From NCBI GenBank assembly GCA_013400115.1, contig VXBP01010395.1:186001-250000 (forward strand): a stretch of DNA of 64,000 bases. Reading direction: 5' to 3'. Source of the stretch: Rhinopomastus cyanomelas. Its lineage: Eukaryota; Chordata; Aves; Bucerotiformes; Rhinopomastidae. The notes under the pieces were generated by a model. It saw only the letters and a list, made by a program, of their open reading frames with translations, did not search any database and had not been told where the DNA came from. The position numbers and the translations under genes were made by a program. Shown here in pieces: positions 25,601-37,600 of the stretch (position 1 is the stretch's first letter; the number at the start of each line of letters is the position of its first letter).

Positions 25601-28600
25601 AGTGAGATCTGAAAATTGAATTTTACATGGAAAAACCCACATAAATTAAAAAAAAATAATCAAGGCTGCTCAGTAAATGCTGTTTTACCCACTTAATGGG
25701 TTTCTTTTTCCACTCTGGAAATCATAAGGAAGAGCTAACTAAATTAGAAGCTTCCAGTTATTTCTCCTCTCTCAGAGTGATGTTGTGCCAGCTGGAAGAA
25801 TGGGCACAATTAAATGTTCCTCGAGTATTACTGGCTACGGGAAAGATCACTGCTCAGACAACAAGCATTTGCTTGTGTTTTTGTTGTATTTTTAGTGGGT
25901 TTCTTTGTCTTTACTGGGGGTTTTTCCTAAGAAAACTGAGCTTGTTCTCTGCAGAAGAGACAGCTCAGAAATAAACCGTATGTTTTGCTTCAACATAAAA
26001 AAGCCTCAGCATTTACACATCTGGAGAAGACCATGCTGGAAATCAGTTTACAAGCTGCAACTGCTAAAAGACATTAACTGTCTCCAAAATTTAACATGAC
26101 TAAGAAACATAAAGTTAAAATATGAGAACCCCTAACAAAGTTTCAAGCCTGCACATGCTTGCAAACCATGGAGGGTGAAGCAGTCTTTCCAAAGCAGCTC
26201 AAAGGAACAATCATGGTGTTAAAATTTTCTATGTGGTCCATACTGCTGTTCTGTAAGTGGCTTAGGGAATGTTTGGATGATCACACTCATGCCTTCCCAG
26301 TGGTTACAGAAACATCCTCGATTAGGAAAATGTGGGTTTGGTATTTGAAATGCAGGAACACAGAACAAAATGTTGATTTTCATTGTGTTCCAATTCTCCA
26401 CCTGATTCTTTTTAAACACTGTCTTAACAGTGAATGTGTTCACTTGGAAGCCTTCATAAATGAAACACAAGAGCACCATTTGTACAGTTAGCACGGTTAC
26501 CTTCTTCCACTGTCTGCACAAAGGCCCCCGAAGAAGTCCAATTTGTTGTAAACCCAAAGCTGCGGCTGTGGCCCGGCCTCTGGTTTAAACTGATTCTCAT
26601 TTCACTGAACTGCTCCTGAAAAATAAAACATGACACTACAGTATCTGGTATCACAGGAATCTAAATGAGGGAAAGTTTATCCTCTAAATAAGCGAGGCTG
26701 CTCACAACGTGCACCTTACTCATCTATTATTAGCAACACAGACAAAGAAAACAGCATTAAAGGCAGTTAAGTGATTCGGGGTTTGTTCAGACAGGTATGT
26801 TTTCATCTGGATTTAGCTCCGTGTTTCTCTTATTTTAAATGTTTCCTAACAGGATGCTACAAATAAGCAATTTTAGGAAACTCAACCCTCGAATGTGTCT
26901 TCATGGATAACCCTGCAAATGTGTGGAACTCACTGCCTTCTGCAAGAGCATCACTCAGCGAGAACGCTAGGTAACAGTCATTCATGACAGCTTTATCTTG
27001 TAGAATCATTAGGGATCAGAAGGGACCTTGAAAGATCATCCAGTCCAATCCCCCTGCCACAGCAGGATCACCTAGACCTAGTCCTACAGCAGACATCATC
27101 AGTGTCCCTTAAGCTGAATGCTGCAACTACATATATTGAGTGAAGAACACACTTCAGAATTTTGTGTCATAGAATCACAGAATTTTGGGGGTTGGAGGGG
27201 ATCTCAAAACAACATCTACTTCAATGCAAAGTACTACTAGCTTCCTACAGGTGTTACAATAGAGGCCCTAGATGATAAAACTAAATCCATATCAGCAGCT
27301 CCAAAATGCTTTCAAAACCTGAATGAAAACCCAGCATTACCATTTGAAGCTAAAGAAGTAATTTGACTGGGAAAGCATTTTGGAACACAGGCTTTCAACA
27401 CCACAAGATGCCATGAACATGTGTCACATACTGCATACATTAACATTCTAATGTGAACTCGTTAAAAACAATTAAAACACCCAAATGCGTGCTGTTCACG
27501 TCATTAGCACGGAGCTGACGTTGCTATTGAAGGCAGGGGGGAGCTTCAAACTTTTTCCCTTCTAGCACTGCTGAAACACTGAAGCTCTTGGGCTGCTGCA
27601 GTGCAAAAGGCAGCTGCAGGGAGCACTGCGCATGCAGATGTGGCTGGTCTGAGCCTCTGGACAGGACACAGCCAGGGGAGGCTTCAGCAGTAGCCAAGCA
27701 GTGAGTGCAGAAGACAACAGCCTTTCAAGGCAACCAAGGCAGCATCCTGAGTTTTCACCTTGTGTTACCCCAGCAGAACACTCTCGGTAACAGCCCAGGG
27801 TAGGAATTAAGTCACAGAATCACAGAATTATTGAGGCTGGAAAAGACCTCTAAGATCATCAAGTCCAGCCTATGACCTAACATCAACACAGTCACCTAGA
27901 CCATGGTACTAACTGCCACATCCAGTCTGTCCTTAAACCCCTCCAGGGATGGGGACTCAACCACCTCTCTGGACAGTCCATGCCAATGTCTGATCACCCT
28001 TTCTGTGAGATAGTGCTAACATCCAAGTTAACATCCCTTGATGCAGCTTCATACCAGGTCCCTCTCTGCCAGGCCACTCCCAGCCACTCATCCCCCAGTC
28101 TTCAGCTGCAGGCAGTTATGGTGGTCAAAAAGCAGAACACTGCACTTGGCCTTGTTAAACCTCAGCCCATTGGCCTCTGCCCATTGACCCAGACTGTCCA
28201 GATGCCTTTACAGCACTTCCTCCCCTCCACTTGGTCTAATCCACAAATTTCTAAGGGTAGATTTGATGCCCTCATCCAGGTCGCCAATAAAGATGTTGAA
28301 TAGAACTGAGTCCAGTGTTAATCCCTCGGAGACAGCACCGGTCACTGGACCAGTGGATGCAGCACCACTCAAAACCACTCTCTGTGCCTGGTTGTCCAGC
28401 CAGTTTTTAACTCAATGGAGGATGTAACCACACAAGCCATGGGCTGCCAGCTTCTCCAGGAGTACTTCAACAAACAGTTGCTAGCTTCCCAGTGTTTTCA
28501 TGCAAGCCCTTATTGCCAGATGTGCAACTGGACAGAGGTGACTGGATATAGGGAGATTGGACTAGATGATCTTTAGAGGTTCCTTCCAATCCCTAATGTT

Positions 28601-31600
28601 CTGTGATTCTGTGAATCTACCAATAGACAGGTCAGCACAGTGGGTCACAGCCCATAAAAAGCTTTGGAATGAGTTCCTGGAATTTACTGTTATTGTTCTT
28701 TCCAGCATCTCAAGCTGGCTCTTCAAACCTACCTCGTGTGCGAGGAGTAATGGGAACTTGTACGCTGAACTTCATCATCTGGACAGGTTGCCTCCAAAAT
28801 ACTTACTGCTGCAGTCACCTGGTGTTATTTGCCCTGATGACTAGTGAACTATATCAATCCCTCAGCTCTGTCAATGATTTACAGACTTGCCAAACGGAAC
28901 TTGCATTCCTTCAGTTGTGCCCCAAACAAGCTATAAAAAGATCTTTTGGTTTTGAAATACATTTTTTTTTTTTAATTAAAACCCCCTCCTATTAGACTTT
29001 TGCAGGAAAGGCAGTTATCATCTTGTGACTAATGACAAGAAAACCATTTTGTACTCAACTGGGTAATTTAAAGGGACACAAAGAACCTGTATGTAATGTG
29101 TTTTCACTGATTAGAATACTGATTCCTCTGCTTATTTTTGCCACATCAACAGAGAAAGAATTAATCATGATCTCTTTCTTTTTACAACAATCACAGGTTC
29201 AAGAAATTATCATCATGTTGCTGCAATAGCCAAGGGGTATCATAAGCATTAACCTGAAGTGTTTCTTTGCATTAACCTGAAGTGTTTCTTTGCATTAACC
29301 TGAAGTGTTTCTTTCCCACAACTGATCAAGAAGAACAGCTCCAAGTGATTGAATTTTATAAAAAGTTAGTGTGGAAAGTGATTTCCTAAATCAGCATCCA
29401 AGGCCTCGTAACTCTCACCTGAGCAACTAGGACAATTAACTTTTGCAGCATCAAGCATCAATCAATCTCTGTTCTGTCAAGGGGTACGAAGCACTTCATT
29501 AGACATTACATGAACACATCAAAAATTAAAGGTGCTGCTGGTAGTTTTTCAGGTGTGAATTATGCAATCAGAGGCAGCAACACGTGAAGATGCATAGTCC
29601 AAAATAAACCACCGAAAGACCCAACCCTTGGATAAGCACGTGCACGAAGAGATGGTGATTTGCTTTAAAAATCCTTAACGTGAACACTAATTAGAGTCAT
29701 TTCAAGTAAATATTTAAAAAAAGGAGGACAGGAGCTCAAGCCACAACGAAAGGAAAAAAAGGACAGCGTGATACTAATGTTTAAGGCTGCTTCTGAAAGC
29801 TTGATCTTTAATTTCCACCACCAGATTAAAAGTGCTACTGGATGCTGCAGCAGATCAGATCATTGATCTAACTGAAATACCTGATCATGTGCACTAATGT
29901 GGAGAATAATAAAAGCTTTGCAAGCATCATATTGAGATTAACTCTTTGAATTAGAATGAGAAAATTAAGCACAGGACATATCATAGTATCACAATAATGA
30001 TAAGGTTGGAAAAGACCTTAAAGATCATCCAGTCCAACCTAATAATAATAATTGGTGGGGGAAAAATGCAGCAAAGGGACCAATATTTTTGGTAAATATT
30101 CTGTTTCCCTTGAATTAAATCAAAGAAAAGAGCAGTTCTCTGAGTTGTTTTCTTAGTGCCACGTTTCCTTACTACCACATGCACTTACATTGGGTGTAAT
30201 TTAGTTATTTATTTTCTTTTCCTCTGCTGCAGCATTCAGCTACACTAAGCAATCACACTATTTCCACACTTACCTGGGTTTTTGAGTTCTGGGGTTCTGG
30301 CACACTCACATTTTCTGCAGGAGATGCAAGTGAAAGAGGATCAGAAGGGACACAGTACTCTGGTTTAAGAACACTGCTTCCAGCATCTTGCTCTGGGGCT
30401 TTAACAGGCAAACTAGGAGGAGGTGTTGACTGAACACCTTCTTTTTCCTCCTCCTCCTCCTCACCTCTGCTTCCCAACGTGCTGGTGGAGAAAGGGTGTG
30501 CAGAGTCTGGTTGTGAAAATGAACTGCTACTGAACAAAGTTTGAGTTCTTTTAGTTTTTTCTACTTCTCCATTGTATCTCTGGGCATCATCCATCTAGGA
30601 CAAAAAGAACAGTCTGGTAAATACCTGCCTCAAAAATTCCCTATCCTATCAGCAATCTAGATATTTAACCAAAAACCCGTTTCATGCAAATTTTGGTTAC
30701 TGTGCCCATTACCAACTTCCCACTTTAAAGAAGAGCAACATTTTCCCCCCCTTTTCCCCCTACACTTTGAGATAAAGTTGTTAAAACCATCTTCTCAGAA
30801 TGATTTGCATTCTTGGCATATTTTAAATTGAAACAAATAAGGATATGGAAGAATGCTATGAAATTTGGCAGGAGTCTGGGAGGAGAACAGTAAATTTTAG
30901 GCTAGCATAAAATTCATACCTCAGATCAGCAGAGGAAACATATCACCTGAAAATATCCTCAACCATTATGTCAACATAGCTTCAACAACTGCACCTGACA
31001 CAGGCAGGGTTTTTAAGAAACAGTAGGGAGACTTGGTACAAGTAGTAACAAAAATGATCCTACCAAATACCTTTAGCAACCTTATTTCAGAAGCACAGCT
31101 AAGATGTCTAAAGCCACCACAGAACTGCCTGCTGTAACACTACAGCCTCCATCAAACAGATGAATTAAAAACCCCATTCCCCCAGCTACCCAAGACCCCA
31201 ACAAACACAAACATCAGAAACCAAGCAGAATTTTACCGTGAACGAGCGTGGAAGCGATGAGATTCCTCTTGAGTGGACACCAAAAGGTCTTGGTGTAACC
31301 ACAGATGTTAACCTAGAGGTATCAGTTTTCTGGTAACTTCTCGGGAGAGAAGCTGAAACCTGAGCTGACCCAGTTTGAGCGTTCGCCGAGCAGCGGGTAG
31401 ACAAAAGAGTCGAGCCCTGCTCCTCTGGCAGACTCTTTGGCGGAGCAGGAGCTTCACGAGCAGTTGAGCTCTCCAGCAGGTTCTCTTTGCGTGGCTGTGT
31501 GGCGGATGCACTTCTGCTGTCTTTAGGGCTGTAGGAGGTATCTTCTTCCAAAATGTAGTCCTTTGCTGCTGACTGTGTGGATGGTGCTTTTTCCTCACTG

Positions 31601-34600
31601 AACACGTCGTCACTTACTGAGTACGTCCACGTGCGTTCATGTTTCCGCAGCTCGTAAGAGTCTTGGTCTCTCTCTTCTCTATGGGGATAAAAACATTAAA
31701 ACACCAGACAAACTGAAAAAACACAGACCTGGCAAACAGGCCCCAAGTCTTTGAACTACTGAGTGTTCAAGGCAGAGCATCAACTGAGAAACATCTATCT
31801 AATACATTAAAATGAATGGCATCATTCAAAAAAATACTATTTTAAAACAGTATTTTAATAGATCTTAAAATCCACCTTCTTCCCACTCCTCTCCATTTCA
31901 ACCCTCTGGCATACGACTGTCATGCTGTCAGACTGTCACCATCACAGAAATCTCTTAGTTAAGAGGATGCTACCACTATTTATTTTAGATATCCTCAGAT
32001 TTTATTGAGGAAAGAATGGGAAGAAAGTAGTCCCCTAACACAGTCTAAACTCCACAGCTCTGCTCATGACTTTGCTCCATGAAAATGCTGCATGAAACTC
32101 AAATAAAAGGTGCCTTGATGCTCAGATTACTTCTTTCTGCTATCCATTCCTTCACTATAAAGGAACAACCAGCACAGAAGCCATCTTTACCACATAACTT
32201 TTAAGACAATCAATGCAATTAGTGTCTGTATTAGTATCCAGTAGAGTAATTCTTTTCCCACAAAGTAAAACCATACAGAAACTGGAAACACTTCATTTTT
32301 AAGACTAGGCTTTTTAATGAATATATTCCATGTGCATATTTCCTTCAACTCAGCCATCCATAGTTTTGGTTTGGGATTTCTTTAAGCATGTTTGTTGACA
32401 GCAGAAATGGTATCGTGCTACTCAAGATTATTTTCAGGGGTAACCTTGTTCTGTAACTACCCAGAGAAACAATATGGGATAGAGGTCTGCAATACACATT
32501 GAAATCCTGGCTGTATTATCCACAGCGGCTAAAGGAATAGCAAATGCAGTGGCAGAGGAAAGAAATATTACGCTGATCCAAGGGAAAAAGAAGACAATTA
32601 TCTGGTGCAATACTATTGCTTTAACCTTTTTCAACTGGATGCAAATACTGACTTCTTAATGCAGAGGAATACTGTTTAGCATTTAGGGGGAACAATGCGC
32701 TAGTGGATCGCGTTCCACCCTTCAACTGCCTAGATTTCTACACTGTAATTTGCAATTAAAATCGCTGAGATCTCTGCAGAATCGATTGCCGCTTGCCAGT
32801 AAATGCTGCTCAAAAATTCAAGGGAATAAGAACGTTCAGATTTGTGCTCTTCAACATAATACTCTCATCAGGGTCATTACCTCTCCTGCTGCATTTCTTT
32901 CAGTGACTTGGTACTCCTTCCAGACACCTCTGAGGCTCTCCTTTCTATTTCTTCTCTCTCTTCCTTTTTCCTCTGCAATTCAGAAGTGAAGCTCTTTCTA
33001 CGATTCTTCCATTTTGCTAGGTCCTACAAGAATAACGTTAAGAGATGTTTAAGAGCCACCTGGATGTGTTCCTGTGTGACTTGGTCTAGGTGATCCTGCT
33101 GTGACAGGGGGATCGGACTAGATGATCTTCTGAGGTCTCTTCCAAACCCTAATGATTCTGTGATACCGTGATACACAGACTTTTTCATGACCTTGCAAGC
33201 TCTACAGAGGTTTCCCATCACATACTACCTACTACCCTGACTCTGCCTGCATGTCTGCATTGAGGCCACATTCTTGTGCACCTTCCCCATCAAGAGCAAA
33301 GGGGTTCCCATATTTCAGTCAGGGTTACAGGCTCACTACCTGTTAAAAGTTAACAACTTTAATTACTGCACTGTAAGTGGAAAACTATATGTTTTTTCCC
33401 TTTCCCCCCACTTTGACCTTACTTTTATTCTGCAATGCTTCACTCAGTGACACACCAGTGGAAAGATAATGTAAGTCCCATCTCTATTTCCTATAGGCCT
33501 ACAGGAGTTTGGGGTATTATTTTCTACATCACTACTATGCTAGGCTGATACTTTAGCTTGCAAATAGACACGCTTTCCATTTGGAATTTAAGGCATGTAC
33601 TTCTGCATTGTCTTCAGTTCTGTAAAACCACAATGGGACCTAGCAATACTCTTCATGAAATTCCAGAACTGGGTTAAGAGATGCACAGACTATTACAACT
33701 GAGTTGCAGCAGGCAACCAACTGTGAATTGCTTGGCTGACTCTCCTTCTTAATTTGAGCTTCTTGTTGGCAATCACTACCAAGTGCAGGTTTTAACTAAA
33801 AAGTAAACACATTCAGACAACCTTTCAATACTGTGCAAAGCTGCCACATCATTTTGTGAGCTCGTTTGAAAGAGAATCGTTTGGGGACAGGAGCCTTAAG
33901 AGTTTGCAGAAGGAAATGTTATTTCCCTCCCTTCTCCCAAAGGATCAAATATTCAGCCATTCCAGTCATTTCCCAAAACAAGTGTTCACAAATTGGACAT
34001 AATACCTGGAAGTGTGCCCTACCTTCTCTTGATGTCCACAGAAATGAAGCCTGAAGGCATTCCTACAATACCCAGAATTCTCACATCCTGAAGCATTAAT
34101 CCCAAACCACTGCCAGTTGCATTAAATGAATAACCACAAAGACTGATGATGCACGTATGCCAAAGCTTGCTTCCTACGGATGCTACAGGTTGGCAGCACC
34201 CAGCCCTTCTTCAGGGCGCGTGAGGAGGAACGAGGAGTTAGTTACCTCTTGCCACTTCAGATCTTGTTCTTGTAGCTGTTCTTTTATCCTTTGCAGCTCT
34301 TCATAACGGATTTTGCGCACCGACTGCAGGTCCTCCGCACTGACATCGTTCAACGATTTACTCCTAGGAAGAAAAAGAGTACTCTGCTTTATCACTTCTT
34401 GCCCATCATTTACACAAGCAAAACCTGAGAGAGAAATTGGTATTAGTAGATCTGAGGGCTCAAGTGTTATTTTGAGTAGAGCAGGAAACACACGGGCAGC
34501 TGAACTAGTAAAGCTGGGACATGCTCTGCTTCTGGCAGTCAAGTCAGTAGTCGCATATTCGAGCAAACAAAGTAAGATTAAGAAATAAGAAGCTTTGTAG

Positions 34601-37600
34601 CAGCTCCACACTGTTCATTCACATCAAGCTCCTTGTACTCAACTGATATTTCTGTTTAAACTCATGACTCTATCAAAGTGACTTCCTTCTCTGACTTAAA
34701 ATGCACATCCCACTCCTCTAGTCCAAGTTTCATTCAAGAAAATCCACATGACTAGAGCTTCCCTTTTCTTCTCTTGAGTTTCTACATCTTACTGCAACAA
34801 AATAGGAAAATCTAGATGTAAATGCAACCTGCCCCAAGTAAGGGTGTAATTCATGTATTAATATCAAGGAACCAGATGACAACTTCAATATTAGTCTTAG
34901 CTTTAGAAGGCTAACTAGTGCCTTGAGCTTTCGGAGTGTCCCTTGCTTAAACTTTAACTTCTTTCTAAGAATCTTTTGCTTCTCGTGGAAGTGTTTAGTT
35001 TTGTCTCTGGGTGATAGATGTATATTTGCTGTAAAAACTAGAACCCCATGCGTAAACCAAATACTTAACATGCCATCAGGCAGTAAGTGGGAAGAAAACT
35101 TCTCTTGGACTCCCAGGACATTGCAAAAAGGGCTTCAGTTCAGATGGCACTAACCAAAATGTTTACCACTCAGGATTCAAAATCCTGGGGGTACATAAAA
35201 TAACCACAGAAAATTCATCACTCCCATGATAAACACCCTGTCATTAATTATTTTCAGGTTCTACGTGTACAGCCTTTGAAATATTCACTAATTATCTCTG
35301 CATATTTTAAAATCTAACACAGAACCAACAAGTACTTCTCTTCAGCAGGAATAAAATATGAGGGCTGACTTTCAAAATGCCTGGGAAGCACAACTCTGAT
35401 ACCACAGGTGCCAGCGAGAACTTTTCCAGACACATAGCCCTTGGTCTTTCATTTCTAGCACAAACTAGAGCACACAACAACGAAGCAGCATGCACAAGTT
35501 GCTTTCAGCACGAGGTTTTAGCTACTGTGCATGCATGAAAACTGAAATTGGCAAAACCAGCATTACAGTCTGTCAAGCTATTGGAAGAACTTACCCTTGC
35601 TCATCAGAAAGGTTTTGAAACAGTCTGAGAAATCAGAAATCAAAAAAGAAAAGATTTAGTGTTTTGATATTCCTGACACGAACAGCATCAGCACACCAGC
35701 ACCCTCACTACATGAAAGGGAAGTTGAAAGCCTGGGGACCAGCCAGCATGGACTAACACATCAGGGATTAAACAACACATCAGGACTTTCATGATGTATA
35801 AGTCAGGCAGAAAACTGACGGAGCAAGACAGCCTGCAAGTTTCCAGTGCTTCTGATTTAGCAACACCACACACAGAGCTCTGCATCACTTCTGCATCACG
35901 TACTCCAGCGCTGCTGAGCAGCACAATGCTCAAAGGACACTAACTCCAAGGAACAACAATTAACACCATCTCAAGCCCCAGTAAGAAGCCTGGCTTGTAG
36001 GGGCTGTTTTCTTCAACCATATCTGATACTGAATGAAATGAAAATGAAAGTAACACTTGGAATGGGTAAGAAAAAAAGGCCTTACATAAAAGTTTACCAC
36101 ACCGAGGAAAACAACGTTAATCTGGCGTTTATGAGGTTTCCAGAGCATTCTAGAATATGGGTGTTTTATTCTAGTGAATTAATTCTTAAAAGGTGAAGCC
36201 CTTTCAAGCGCTTCAGAAATATTCCTCAGTGAAGCCTGCATTTGGTGAACAGCACTAAGCTCAAAAATTCAACCCGGCAACATCAAAGCATCAGCTGGAA
36301 CAGGGCAGTGTCTTAGTCACAAAGGAAGGAACGATGCGCAGCTGGGAGAACTGCAACGTGCAATGCCGTATTTTCAGAGCTCAGGAAACATCCGGAACCT
36401 CACTCTCCCCCGGTCAGTGCAAAACTCAAAAGAGAGACAGAAAGTAGTTAAAAAGTGTTGAGTCGGAGAAGAGAAATTTTGAGTACACCAGGAAAGGATT
36501 AAGGGGAGTATTAATCAGGACTCTATGAAAGCAGGGGGGGGAATACTGGCAGAGTAAGATGAATTTACGCCGTGGTAGATTTTACACGGACACACAACTT
36601 GCGTGCACCACGACTGTGGCCGGGCAAAACACCACCAACTCTGGTTTCACCTCATCTAATCATCTCAAAACCCTGAACGTGGGTGCAAGCAAGAACATCA
36701 GAATGTCCATTTTCAGAATTTGTTTCAGAAATGTCTTTAGATTCTATTGGGGGGGAAAAGAAGAACATTTCTGGCCTCCGGAGTCTTTTAATGATCACTA
36801 TTATTGTTCAATCACAGAAAGAAACTTAGGCAAGACTTGAAGTCTCAAGGAATGATGATGTGTTTTAAAACAGCAGCATAAAGCTAGGGCACTTCTTTTG
36901 GTTGTGATTGAAAATATGGTATTGCAGTCATAAGCTTCTACTCAAAGCAAATAAAAAGCTTGTCCGGGGTGCCAGGCACAAAGAGCAGATTGGCACTCGA
37001 CACACGTTCAGCACAAGACGATGCTTTTCTGAATGGAAAGGGCTCAACTGCACTCAAGCACAATCCGTGCAGGACACAACCTGACCTCTCCACCATTTGC
37101 CGTTTCTTGTGTCTAACTTTGCTGGCCTCTCTGATTGCCTCCCACTTCTTCCAGTCTTCTTCACTGCACGGACCTGGGATGAAATTCACTGGCTGGACAC
37201 TGCTTCCCACCTTCCAAGACTCAATCTTGCGGGTCAGCATGTCGTCCTTCTTGTGGTGGGAAGATGGTGACAACACTCTACCGTTGCTCTTTCTTTCTTC
37301 TGGTGTCGTGTTTTTTTCAAGCAAGCAAAGAAATTTGGAGCGAATATCCTCTGGAAGGCTCCATGGGTCAGGAAAGAGTGCTGGGTGGTACTTGTCTGGT
37401 GCGCCCGATAAAGGCACCTCTCTTTTCTGAGAGAGGATTTTACGGAAAATCATGTCATCCTTTTCCAAATCTGGAATCACGGGTTGACCCTCTCTGGGCT
37501 GCAGAACGATCTCACCCTCTAGGGCTGGCTCCTGCTCAGTGAATCTTTTGAAATATCGAGGGTCTTGAAGGACAACTTGATTCACGTGGAAAGCCCCAGT

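Larger units (their letters stand above)
21127..26500 (-). other. LMO7 intron splitting the PDZ domain, 5.4 kb
   Basis: The largest intron between coding exons seen here. It holds CR1 pieces at 21153, 21668, 23340-24560, 24590 and 25066, in both orientations. No exon is found. Confidence 0.85.
26616..30273 (-). other. LMO7 intron, 3.7 kb
   Basis: CR1 pieces at 26999, 27169, 27811, 28541 and 29981, and a 23-bp triple repeat at 29246. No exon found. Confidence 0.82.
33024..37085 (-). other. LMO7 introns around two small exons
   Basis: Introns 33024-34245, 34364-35594 and 35625-37085. The first begins with a CR1 end; the others show only unique sequence and a G run near 36534. Confidence 0.8.
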
